Source: Pontiellaceae bacterium (GTDB taxonomy: Bacteria; Verrucomicrobiota; Kiritimatiellia; Kiritimatiellales; Pontiellaceae). From it: a stretch of DNA of 64,000 bases. Positions within the stretch are counted from its first letter, which is position 1, and each line of letters begins with the position of its first letter. A program made the translations under genes and the position numbers. The stretch covers positions 1 to 64,000 of the forward strand of contig JAFGVP010000062.1 in assembly GCA_016937945.1 (NCBI GenBank), in the 5' to 3' direction. Shown here in pieces: positions 1-7,936 of this stretch. The notes beneath the pieces are model-generated. The model was given only the letters and a program-made list of their open reading frames with translations. It did not search any database and had not been told where the DNA came from.

Positions 1-12
1 GTTCGAGCGGAG

Positions 13-2334
13 TCAGAGGCCGGTCTGGGCAGGATTCCTGTCGGTCAGATTTTTCCGGATGTGCTCTAGCTGCCGATCCCTTCGCTCAGCGGTGCAGGCG
101 AGTTCGAATTCCGGAGCCCCGGCTTTTCGCAGGCCTTCGTTCATCTGGTTGGCGGCGAGATCGCAAACGCGTAGCGGCAGGATGGTTCCGATTGGAGGCA
201 TATCCTCCACGTTTTTTGTGACGTTCTTACTGCCTGACATCGTATCTGTTTTGAAAGAAATTGCATGAGGGTTGATGATTTCGATGGTGCCGCATTCGGT
301 GCTGTCATTCAGACAGGCCAGCAGGTTTTCGCGAAACGCCGGAAATTTTGCCAATCCATGCCAAAAGTCGATGATATCCATGGATCTGGGCGAAGTCTTT
401 GCCAGCGATTTCCAGATTCCGTCTGGTCCGAACATTTTTTCTGCGGCATACCGGTTGTACTGGGTGTCGGGTAGGTCAGCCATGAGTTTGAAAAACGATG
501 TGTTTGATCCGATTTGTCCGATGGTTGCGTTTGCCATGCAACGGACATAAATTAAGGACGTGGACGGATCTGAGGCGCCAGTTCGCGCCTGGGTTAGATG
601 CACGATGAGGCGCAGGGCTTTGCTCTCGGTGCGAGGCGATTCGGCCACAAAGTGTTTTTCGAGGGTATCAAAAAGACGGGCCACTGCATTGGTTCCTGCA
701 TGGATATCCCACCGGCTGAGGGCGATGGCCAGCTTTGTGGATTTTTCCGGTTCTATTTCCCTAAGCTGTTCCATTCGGTCAATCAACAGGTCCGATAAGC
801 AGGGGTTGTTGCGGCTTCGCAGGCTTTCTCCTGCCATTGTCGGAGTGCTTGCTCCGCCGTCTGAATAAAGGGTCATCGTTCCGGCAAACTGGCTGCCGCG
901 AATCATTTTTTCGGAGGTTGGGCGCGAGATGTTGTTGGCCGCTTCTACCCAGCGGTTCGAGGCCGCGTCGTCCTGCAGGATCGTGAACCAGCGTTCCTCG
1001 CGGCTGAGGCCCTTGTATTTTTTCCAGTAGTCTCGGATTTCTCCAGCCATTCTGCTGCGGCCCCCGTCGCCCCGGGCCGTGAGGCTGTCTGCGGTTGAAT
1101 TTGTGTGATAAAAAGAGGCTTCCAGAATATTTGCAAGGATGTAATAAGCAACCTCATGAACGCCGATGACGGTGCGCTCGTAAGCAAAGTCCCTCCTGAA
1201 TTTAACCGAGCGCGTAAAGCGTTGATCCTGTTCCAGACAGTCGATCAAGGGTTCAACGACTTCTTCGCCTTTTTCAATTAGCTTTTGAATCCGTTCGTCC
1301 TCGTCAAGCGAAACACCACCGGGTTGCCCCCATTGCCGGGCATTGACATTTTCCAGATCGGCAATCAGTTCTGGGACCGACTCAGCTGTCTGAGAATTGT
1401 CTGTTTTTGCTTGGATACGCCTGTGTATATCCTTGTGGAGTTTTTTCAGCTGAGCGAGGTGCCGAAGTTGCATGGGGACACCTTCAGGGTCTATTTCCCC
1501 GATTCTGTTTTTGAGTCGTGTTACATAATCCACCAGAGTATCCAGGGACGCTGCAGCAAGTGGGTCGTCACCCCGCATCTGGGCACAGATTGCTCTGTTA
1601 TAGTGACTCCATGTCCATTCTTTGGCCACGGTTTGATAGTCTGGAGGTGCCATTGAATTCTGAAGGCTCTGAGCCCGGTCCGTCTGGCCATTCTGGACTG
1701 CCCGTTCATACAGATGATGAATATTTTTTCTCTCAACCGCATCGATGTAGCTGCACGCTTCATCGATCAGTCCCAGCCGAATCATAAGGCAGGCCTTGGT
1801 GTACGAGGCTGTATCCGGTTTGCACGAAAGCATTTCGTTATCTGCATTTCTTCCCGGTGCACTTGTCCAGAAAAGAAGAACCTCCAGTTCCATGTCCGAC
1901 ACCTTATTCTGTAAGATTTCAATGTCGGTGTTCAGGTCTACCAATGCTCCGTCATCAACCAGCGGATAAATCAGGCCATTCCAGGCCACGGCAAACCGGG
2001 TGGTGTCGGTTGTTTTTGCTGGTAGCACCCATGCATGCGTTTCAATGACACCGGCATCTCCAAACCAGCAGTTGCCTACGGCAAACTTTACCTCACGATA
2101 TTCACAGCCACGCGGGTCGGCCATTCCATCGTCAAACAACTGGCGGACGGTTTCTGCAAATGGAAGATACTTTTCTTCAAGGTCGGGAGTATCCCATGGT
2201 TGTCCTTGTTGCGGAGGGACAGGAATTTCGGTGCCCCTAAATACGGGGGATCCGTAACAGTCGGCGATGCTGTAGATGATAATGACGAGCGAAAACAGGC
2301 CTGTTTCTAGCAAAGTTATCGGCTGTTTTCTCAT
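13..2334 (-). CDS. Large secreted or membrane-anchored protein of unknown function
   Basis: A 773-residue protein I do not recognise. Residues about 8-28 are hydrophobic after a short basic start (MRKQ), so it is probably exported or anchored in the inner membrane. The remainder is soluble, with charged helical stretches in the middle and no catalytic motif I can name. The helix-rich region around residues 180-330 could be TPR- or HEAT-like, but this is a guess. A GGAGAG ribosome-binding site lies about seven bases before the ATG, which supports this start. The low-molecular-weight phosphatase gene lies just upstream on the same strand, 18 bases before the ATG, so the two are probably co-transcribed. 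It is clearly coding by its length and sequence character, but function is unknown. Confidence 0.8.
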   Translation of the reverse strand: MRKQPITLLETGLFSLVIIIYSIADCYGSPVFRGTEIPVPPQQGQPWDTPDLEEKYLPFAETVRQLFDDGMADPRGCEYREVKFAVGNCWFGDAGVIETHAWVLPAKTTDTTRFAVAWNGLIYPLVDDGALVDLNTDIEILQNKVSDMELEVLLFWTSAPGRNADNEMLSCKPDTASYTKACLMIRLGLIDEACSYIDAVERKNIHHLYERAVQNGQTDRAQSLQNSMAPPDYQTVAKEWTWSHYNRAICAQMRGDDPLAAASLDTLVDYVTRLKNRIGEIDPEGVPMQLRHLAQLKKLHKDIHRRIQAKTDNSQTAESVPELIADLENVNARQWGQPGGVSLDEDERIQKLIEKGEEVVEPLIDCLEQDQRFTRSVKFRRDFAYERTVIGVHEVAYYILANILEASFYHTNSTADSLTARGDGGRSRMAGEIRDYWKKYKGLSREERWFTILQDDAASNRWVEAANNISRPTSEKMIRGSQFAGTMTLYSDGGASTPTMAGESLRSRNNPCLSDLLIDRMEQLREIEPEKSTKLAIALSRWDIHAGTNAVARLFDTLEKHFVAESPRTESKALRLIVHLTQARTGASDPSTSLIYVRCMANATIGQIGSNTSFFKLMADLPDTQYNRYAAEKMFGPDGIWKSLAKTSPRSMDIIDFWHGLAKFPAFRENLLACLNDSTECGTIEIINPHAISFKTDTMSGSKNVTKNVEDMPPIGTILPLRVCDLAANQMNEGLRKAGAPEFELACTAERRDRQLEHIRKNLTDRNPAQTGL

Positions 2335-2352
2335 CGTATTCTCTCCATTCGA

Positions 2353-2856
2353 TTAAATGATTCCTTCGCGGCCTAGTTCACGGAAGATACGGTCGATTTC
2401 CGCGTGGGCGGCATCGAGAAACTCTTCGTAATCGATGGTGTCCTGTCCGGTGGGATCCGGAATGTCCTGAATTTCATCGGCGTCGCCATGCCAGAGGTAT
2501 TCCATCAGCCGGAAGGTTTTATCCCTCGCCTGAGGGAAACGTTCGATCAGCATCTCCTTCTGCCACTGTTCCATGACGAGGATAACATCCGCCTGCTTTA
2601 CGGTTTTTTTTGTAAAGGGGTCGGAGCGGTGGTTGTTGAGGCTGAATCCGTGCGTGCGGGCAACGTGCCGGACCACCTGGCTGGCCGAGCTTCCCTGTCG
2701 GGCCTGAACGCCGGCGGATATAATCCGCAACTTCCGGCGCGCGTGCGGCAGGTGTTCCCGTATATAATGTTCCATGTAGCCGTGCAGGTAGGCACTGCGT
2801 GTAATGTTGGCCTTGCAGGCGACGAGGATTGTAAACTTTTTCTTAAACAGAGACAT
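2353..2856 (-). CDS. Low-molecular-weight protein tyrosine phosphatase family protein
   Basis: Cytosolic phosphatase of the LMW-PTP/arginine phosphatase family. The catalytic loop CKANITRS (C-x5-R-S) is at residues 14-21, where the family expects it, with Cys14 as nucleophile and Arg20 binding phosphate. The general-acid aspartate is in DIPDPTGQD near the C-terminus. At about 167 residues it matches the family size. Three starts are possible: TTG at 2892, ATG at 2874 and ATG at 2856. None has a clear ribosome-binding site, and I chose the last because the family begins only a few residues before the P-loop strand. Relatives remove phosphate from tyrosine kinases of capsule synthesis or from phosphoarginine; the substrate here cannot be told. 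It precedes the unknown secreted protein on the same strand. Confidence 0.85.
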   Translation of the reverse strand: MSLFKKKFTILVACKANITRSAYLHGYMEHYIREHLPHARRKLRIISAGVQARQGSSASQVVRHVARTHGFSLNNHRSDPFTKKTVKQADVILVMEQWQKEMLIERFPQARDKTFRLMEYLWHGDADEIQDIPDPTGQDTIDYEEFLDAAHAEIDRIFRELGREGII

Positions 2857-2972
2857 GGGCGGGAAGATAGGCATTTTGTCGGCGCTTGGCAAATGTGCGG
2901 CGCATTTTTGTGCAACGTTCCATGGTAAAATGTGGTCAATTGGGTAATCTATTACGCTAACCGTGGGGGCAT

Positions 2973-4328
2973 ATGAAAAAGTTATTCAAGGTGATCGGGT
3001 CTATCTTCGTGCTGGGAACAGTCATTCTGTTGCTGCTGCATGTCTTTCTCCTGTACGGGCTGACAAAGACGATGCGCGATGTTGTGCTTCCGCAGGTCAA
3101 GGAGCAGACCGGGATCGATGTGCGGGTGGACGGGCTATCGCTTAATATTCCGAACGGCCGCATGACGCTCAAGGGCGTGGAAATTCGTAATCCGGAAGGT
3201 TTTCTGATCGAAAATGCCGCGTCGGTAGACCGGGTTTACATGGAGCTGGATATTCCCTCGCTGCTCAAGCAGAAGCTCATTCTGGTGCGGGATGTCAGCG
3301 TGGAAGACGCTCTGGTGAACATTATCCGGAACCGGAACGGCGAAATCAATTTTATCAAACTGCAGGAGGGGCTTCCGCAGTCGGCATCCCCGGTTGAGGG
3401 TGCACCCGAAGAACGTCCGGCTCCTTCCGGAGAGGGCGAATCAGTCCCCGCAACTCCGGTTGAGATTCCGGAAGTTCTGATCGAGAAACTGGCGTTTCAC
3501 ACGATGCTTCGCTATGTGGATCTGAAGCTGGAAAAACTGGGCGATATTGTCTTGGATCTGGAACTTGCCGGGAAAAATCTGGGCACGCAGCGTGGTCCGG
3601 AAGCGGAATGGGGGGCGCTGACAATTGATGGATCGCTGGGCGATGATAAAAACAGCTTCGTGACCGAGCTGCTGCTGAAGCTGGCTCCGGTGGTTGATCC
3701 TCAGATCCTTTCGTTTGATTTGACCGGAACCATTATGGAAATCGATCCGAAAATTATGCAGGACATCTATGATGACCTGGGCATCCGATCGGCTCCTTTC
3801 GGATTTGATCCGGACATTCATTGCCGTGATAGCCGCTTCGAAAACTCCTCCTTTGCGCTCAATCTGAACAGTATCCGGCTGGAGGATAAGCTGGCGGACC
3901 GGTTGGGCGGCATGGCATCGATCGAATCGCTCCGTTTCCCGGTGACGCTTGAAGGAACGCTGACCGAGCCGAAGGTCGACGTGCCCGGCGCATTTATGTC
4001 GGCTCTGGGTGGAAACGTTGAGAATATTCTCGGCTCCCTGATCAAAGGCGCAGCGAAGGAAGCCGGACTGGATGAGGTTCCGGAAAATATAACCGATGCC
4101 GCCGTCGAGATTCTCGGCCAGCATGTGGAGGAGATCGGGGAAAATGAGGACGTAAAGAAGGTATTAAAGGATTTGGCAGACGGAAAGCCATCCGATACAA
4201 ACGCGCCTGCCCCTGCCGTTACGGATGTCCTGATCGACATTCTCGGTAACGAAGTAGACGAAATTGGAAATGACGAAGTGCTCAAGGAAGGTTTAAAAGG
4301 CTTGGGGCGCAAGCTCTTCGGAAACTAG
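2973..4328 (+). CDS. AsmA-like inner-membrane-anchored protein
   Basis: A 451-residue protein with one N-terminal transmembrane segment (about residues 5-30) and a periplasmic body. The stretch after the anchor (IDVRVDGLSLNIPNGRMTLKGVEIRNP) is typical of the N-terminal AsmA repeat, which builds the beta-groove of lipid-transfer and envelope-homeostasis proteins. Residues about 140-165 form a Pro/Ala/Glu-rich linker. The C-terminus carries two similar helical repeats (each with VLIDILG or VEILGQ followed by VxEIGxxE), an odd internal duplication. A GGGGG site lies five bases before the ATG. plsY follows after eight bases, so it sits at the head of a phospholipid-related operon. The family assignment rests on overall pattern only. 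Confidence 0.7.
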   Translation: MKKLFKVIGSIFVLGTVILLLLHVFLLYGLTKTMRDVVLPQVKEQTGIDVRVDGLSLNIPNGRMTLKGVEIRNPEGFLIENAASVDRVYMELDIPSLLKQKLILVRDVSVEDALVNIIRNRNGEINFIKLQEGLPQSASPVEGAPEERPAPSGEGESVPATPVEIPEVLIEKLAFHTMLRYVDLKLEKLGDIVLDLELAGKNLGTQRGPEAEWGALTIDGSLGDDKNSFVTELLLKLAPVVDPQILSFDLTGTIMEIDPKIMQDIYDDLGIRSAPFGFDPDIHCRDSRFENSSFALNLNSIRLEDKLADRLGGMASIESLRFPVTLEGTLTEPKVDVPGAFMSALGGNVENILGSLIKGAAKEAGLDEVPENITDAAVEILGQHVEEIGENEDVKKVLKDLADGKPSDTNAPAPAVTDVLIDILGNEVDEIGNDEVLKEGLKGLGRKLFGN

Positions 4329-4336
4329 GATTTGTG

Positions 4337-4939
4337 ATGGAAATTGTTATTCTCAGTGTGGCGGCCTATCTGTTCGGTGCGGTTCCGTTCGGCTTGCTGG
4401 TCGCTAAATCGCGTGGCGTGGATATTCGACAGCATGGCAGCGGAAACATCGGGGCAACCAATGTATTCCGGGTGGTCGGCAAGGGCTGGGGTATTTTTAC
4501 TTTCGTGCTCGATGCGCTGAAGGGCTTTATTCCTGCATTTGTTTTTCCGCTCATCGGAAAGCTCGAAGGGGATTACAGCGTACTCTTCGGTCTGCTTGCG
4601 ATCGTCGGCCATAGCTTCCCTGTTTATCTGAAATTCAAGGGCGGCAAGGGCGTGGCCACCAGCGCCGGTATGTTGCTGGGCGTGGCGCCGGCGGCGGTTG
4701 GAATCGGATTCCTCTGCTGGATCATCAGCATGTTTGCGTCGCGGATTGTTTCGCTTTCGTCGATTCTTGCGGCGCTTGCGGTAGGCATCAGTGTCTGGTT
4801 TCTGGATGAAACTCTGGTGGTTTCGATTGCGCTGTCCATGCTGGCCCTTTTAGTGATCTGGCTGCATCGCGCCAATATCAAGCGCCTGATGAACGGGACG
4901 GAAAATCGGTTTGGTAAGAAAAAGGAGCCTGCAGCATGA
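4337..4939 (+). CDS. plsY: Acyl-phosphate:glycerol-3-phosphate acyltransferase PlsY
   Basis: Integral membrane enzyme that transfers an acyl group from acyl phosphate to glycerol 3-phosphate, the first step of phospholipid synthesis. All three PlsY signatures are present: the N-terminal SGNIGATNVFR region, the GHSFPVYLKFKGGKGVAT loop and the C-terminal HRANIKRL segment. About 200 residues with five hydrophobic segments, the usual size. A GTG at 4334 immediately precedes the ATG; I take the ATG at 4337. The stop overlaps the gpsA start (ATGA), so synthesis of glycerol 3-phosphate and its acylation are translationally coupled. Confidence 0.95.
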   Translation: MEIVILSVAAYLFGAVPFGLLVAKSRGVDIRQHGSGNIGATNVFRVVGKGWGIFTFVLDALKGFIPAFVFPLIGKLEGDYSVLFGLLAIVGHSFPVYLKFKGGKGVATSAGMLLGVAPAAVGIGFLCWIISMFASRIVSLSSILAALAVGISVWFLDETLVVSIALSMLALLVIWLHRANIKRLMNGTENRFGKKKEPAA

Positions 4940-5925
4940 AGGTAGCAGTGATTGGTGATGGAGGCTGGGGGACCGCTCTGGCCATGGTGTTGAATCGCAA
5001 CGGCCATGAGACGACGGTATGGGGGCCGTTCAAGGAAACCCAGACGACGATCAAGTTCTGCGGACAGAATAAAACCTACCTGCCCGGTGTTGATGTCCCG
5101 TCGGAAATCCGCTGGACGACCGATCCGGAAACCGCCGTCGCCGGCGCCGGACTGGTGGTGCTTGTGGTGCCTTCTCGATTTTATCGTTCCACCTTGGAAA
5201 CCTTTAAGCCGTTTATTGCGTCCGATGCCCTGATTGTCAGCGCGACCAAGGGCCTCGACGAAAAGACCCACGAACGCATGAGCAGCGTTGCTCAGGGTAT
5301 TCTGGAGCGACCCGTGGCCGTGCTTTCGGGGCCGAGCCATGCCGAGGAAGTGGCTCGCGAAGTGCCCTGCGCCGTGGCGATTGCTGCCGAAGATCACGCC
5401 GTGGCGGAAAAAATCCAGGAGCTTTTCCTGAATGAAACCTTCCGCGTCTATACGCTCGACGACGTGATTGGTGTCGAGCTGGGCGGCGCGTTGAAAAACG
5501 TGATCGCCGTGGCCGCCGGTATCGGTGACGGCATGGGATACGGCGATAATACCAAGGCGGCGTTGATGACCCGCGGTATTGCTGAAATCACCCGTCTGGG
5601 CGTGGCCCTCGGGGCAAAGCCGGAAACTTTTACCGGACTCAGCGGGATCGGCGACCTGATGGTTACCTGCATGAGCCAGCACAGCCGGAACCGCGGCGTC
5701 GGCGAACGGTTGGGCCGGGGAGAAAGTCTTTCCTCGATCATGTCCGGCATGAAAATGGTGGCCGAAGGCATCTGGAACTGCCAGGCCGCCAAGGAACTGG
5801 CGGATGAGCACGGCGTGTCGGTTCCGATTACGGAAGAGGTCAATGCCGTTGTGCACAAGGGCAAGAATCCGCGACAGGCGGTGATTGATTTGATGACCCG
5901 TGCTCCGAAGCCGGAGCAGGAGTAG
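4936..5925 (+). CDS. gpsA: Glycerol-3-phosphate dehydrogenase [NAD(P)+]
   Basis: Cytosolic enzyme that reduces dihydroxyacetone phosphate to sn-glycerol 3-phosphate for phospholipids. The Rossmann motif GDGGWGTALA is at residues 7-16, LSGPSHAEEV follows mid-protein, and the catalytic lysine is in the conserved GGALKNVIAVAAG segment near residue 190. The C-terminal helical domain is complete (GLSGIGDLMVTC, then SRNRGVGERLGRG). Length 329 residues is normal. It overlaps plsY by four bases. The product is the substrate of PlsY, so the pair forms a functional unit. Confidence 0.96.
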   Translation: MKVAVIGDGGWGTALAMVLNRNGHETTVWGPFKETQTTIKFCGQNKTYLPGVDVPSEIRWTTDPETAVAGAGLVVLVVPSRFYRSTLETFKPFIASDALIVSATKGLDEKTHERMSSVAQGILERPVAVLSGPSHAEEVAREVPCAVAIAAEDHAVAEKIQELFLNETFRVYTLDDVIGVELGGALKNVIAVAAGIGDGMGYGDNTKAALMTRGIAEITRLGVALGAKPETFTGLSGIGDLMVTCMSQHSRNRGVGERLGRGESLSSIMSGMKMVAEGIWNCQAAKELADEHGVSVPITEEVNAVVHKGKNPRQAVIDLMTRAPKPEQE

Positions 5926-5958
5926 GTTTTTAACATGCCGGCTTTTGACAATGGAGAG

Positions 5959-5988
5959 GGGGCGCATTAGAGTGCGCCCCTTCAATTT
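5959..5988 (+). terminator. Hairpin with weak T-tract between gpsA and the DUF1015 gene
   Basis: An 8-bp perfect stem (GGGGCGCA / TGCGCCCC) with a six-base loop is followed by TTCAATTT. The short T-run suggests a partial terminator or mRNA-stabilising hairpin within the operon rather than a full stop. Confidence 0.5.
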
Positions 5989-6010
5989 ATCAACGAGGGA
6001 GATACTTCAG

Positions 6011-7231
6011 ATGAAAGTTAAGGCATTCAAGGCGTGGCGTCCGGCGGCGGACAAAGCGGAAACGGTTGCTTCGGTTCCGTACGATGTGGTGGACACGAAA
6101 CAGGCGGCGGCGCTGGCCGAGGGCAATCCCGACAGCTTCCTGCATGTTGTGCGGGCGGAAATCGATCTTCCGGCTGATACCGATCCTTACAGCGATGCGG
6201 TTTACGCCAAGGCCAAGGCCAACCTGCAGCGCCTGATGGATGACGGCGTGCTGATTCGCGAAGACGAACCGTCGATCTATCTCTACAGCCAGCAGATGGG
6301 CGATCATATTCAGTACGGTATTGTGGCTACCTGCCATATCGACGACTATGAGCAGGGCAATATCAAGATTCACGAAAAGACCCGGCGCGTGAAGGAAGAG
6401 GACCGTATCCGTTATGTGGATACGCAGAACGCCAATACCGGTCCGGTCTTTCTTGCTTACCGTGACAGTGAAAAGATCAATGCAGTTGTCGAGGCCGCCA
6501 AGGCGTCCGATCCGCTTTACCGGTTTACGGCGGCTGACGGTGTTGCCCATACCGTCTGGAAATTCGAAAATGCCGCCGAACTGGAAGCGGCTTTCGCAGA
6601 AATTCCCGCTACCTACGTGGCCGACGGCCACCATCGTTCCGCATCGGCCGCCAAGGTGGGTTCCATGCGTCGCGCCGCCAATCCGAATCATACCGGCGAT
6701 GAGCCCTATAACTGGTTTCTTGCCGTAATGTTTCCGCAGAGCGAACTGAAGATTCTTGCCTACAACCGCGTGATCCTGACCCTGCCGGGCACGAAGGATG
6801 AATTTTATTCCGCCCTGAACGCGGCATTTGATGTGGAGCAGGACGGAGTGAAGGTTCCGCGTAATGCCGGTGAGATCTGCATGTACATCGATGGACAGTG
6901 GAGTTCAATGACGCCGAAGCAGATGCCGGAAGCTGCCGATCCGGTGGCGGCGCTGGACGTGAGCATCCTTCAGAACGAGGTGCTTGCGCCGATCCTGAAT
7001 ATCGACGATCCGCGCGAAAGCAACGATATCGACTTTATCGGCGGCATCAAGGGAACCGATGAACTTGAAAAGTGGGTCAACGATGGTCGCGCAGTGCTCG
7101 CGTTTTCCATGTATCCGACTTCCATGGAACAGCTTTTTTCCGTAGCGGACGCCGGTATGCTGATGCCGCCCAAGAGCACCTGGTTCGAGCCGAAGCTGCG
7201 CTCCGGCCTGCTGGTCAATACGCTGGATTAA
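6011..7231 (+). CDS. DUF1015 family protein
   Basis: A 406-residue cytosolic protein of the DUF1015 family. The opening (MKVKAFKAWRP, then SVPYDVVD), the GIVATCHIDDYEQG stretch and the ADGHHRSASA motif near residue 205 are the family hallmarks. In other genomes I recall the family beside serine-synthesis genes (serA/serC); here it follows gpsA. DGHHR resembles the G-[EC]-[HR]-R core of the ParB/sulfiredoxin fold, which includes free-serine kinases, so a small-molecule kinase role is possible but unproven. The open frame extends upstream into gpsA, but ATG 6011 has GAGGGAG upstream and matches the family N-terminus. It ends just before a strong terminator. Confidence 0.85.
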   Translation: MKVKAFKAWRPAADKAETVASVPYDVVDTKQAAALAEGNPDSFLHVVRAEIDLPADTDPYSDAVYAKAKANLQRLMDDGVLIREDEPSIYLYSQQMGDHIQYGIVATCHIDDYEQGNIKIHEKTRRVKEEDRIRYVDTQNANTGPVFLAYRDSEKINAVVEAAKASDPLYRFTAADGVAHTVWKFENAAELEAAFAEIPATYVADGHHRSASAAKVGSMRRAANPNHTGDEPYNWFLAVMFPQSELKILAYNRVILTLPGTKDEFYSALNAAFDVEQDGVKVPRNAGEICMYIDGQWSSMTPKQMPEAADPVAALDVSILQNEVLAPILNIDDPRESNDIDFIGGIKGTDELEKWVNDGRAVLAFSMYPTSMEQLFSVADAGMLMPPKSTWFEPKLRSGLLVNTLD

Positions 7232-7261
7232 GTCGACCGTGAGGCGAGGCCGTTTTTCGCC

Positions 7262-7936
7262 TTACATCTTCTTAATGGGAAGATCCCTTCGGGTGATCTT
7301 CCCTTTTCTTTGGCGGATATGCCCGCACATGAGCAGGAAGATTTCTGCGGCGATGTAGGCGTCGCCTTCGGCCGTATGGCGGTCGAACAGCGGCAGTCCC
7401 AGATGCGCGCAAAGATCCTCGATGGACGGCGGCCGCTGGTTAATGTATCCGCTCTTCCGGAACGGCTGAAGTTCGTTCATGGCCATGGGGCCGACATCGA
7501 TGATCGGGTTGCGGAATCCGATGCCGAAATTGCGGCGCAGGGCATCGTTCAGCATGAGGGCGTCGAACCAGATCTGGTGTCCGATCACGATGGCGTTTTC
7601 CAGGCTGGGCAGCAGTTCGGACAGCATCTGCTTTTCCGGAATACCTTTCAGAGTGTCCGATGGCAGAATTCCGTGGATTTCCGTGGCCTTGTTGACGACG
7701 GTGTTGGGCTGGTACACCAGCCACTCGACGCCGCCGTTTATATGAATATGCTGCCAATCCACTTCGAAGACGGCGATGGATAGAATGCGATCATGCCCGA
7801 TCTCAAATCCGGTGGCTTCGGTGTCGAGCACCATCAGGCGAAGCTGATCGAGCGGTTTCTTGGCGGCCAGCTTTGGATGGGTTCGGGCCGTGTAGCTTGC
7901 GATGAAGTCCGGCACATTTTTTCGAAACAGACTCAT
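7262..7936 (-). CDS. DEDDh-type 3'-5' exonuclease (DnaQ-like)
   Basis: A 224-residue single-domain exonuclease. Exo I is LRLMVLDTEATGFEIGHD, with the metal-binding D-x-E. Exo II is around VIGHQIWFDALMLN, and Exo III is LFDRHTAEGDAYIAAE with the H-x4-D of the DEDDh class. Relatives trim 3' ends of DNA or RNA, and some are polymerase III epsilon subunits. Length and context argue against the replicative proofreader. Its start overlaps the stop of the upstream cNMP/CBS/DUF294 gene (ATGA, 7933-7936), so the two are translated together and probably cooperate. Its last codons contain a terminator for the opposing operon. Confidence 0.9.
   Translation of the reverse strand: MSLFRKNVPDFIASYTARTHPKLAAKKPLDQLRLMVLDTEATGFEIGHDRILSIAVFEVDWQHIHINGGVEWLVYQPNTVVNKATEIHGILPSDTLKGIPEKQMLSELLPSLENAIVIGHQIWFDALMLNDALRRNFGIGFRNPIIDVGPMAMNELQPFRKSGYINQRPPSIEDLCAHLGLPLFDRHTAEGDAYIAAEIFLLMCGHIRQRKGKITRRDLPIKKM
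7277..7307 (+). terminator. UUCG-tetraloop intrinsic terminator
   Basis: A perfect 9-bp stem (GGGAAGATC, 7277-7285; GATCTTCCC, 7295-7303) is capped by an inner CC-TTCG-GG tetraloop and followed by TTTTCTTT. Read on the plus strand it would end the plsY-gpsA-DUF1015 transcript. It lies inside the last codons of the convergent exonuclease gene. Confidence 0.8.

Noticed and set aside
4624-5985. A 453-codon frame antisense to plsY/gpsA
   Set aside because: Both sense genes are complete and recognised, and the reverse frame shows low-complexity His/Arg/Gly content.
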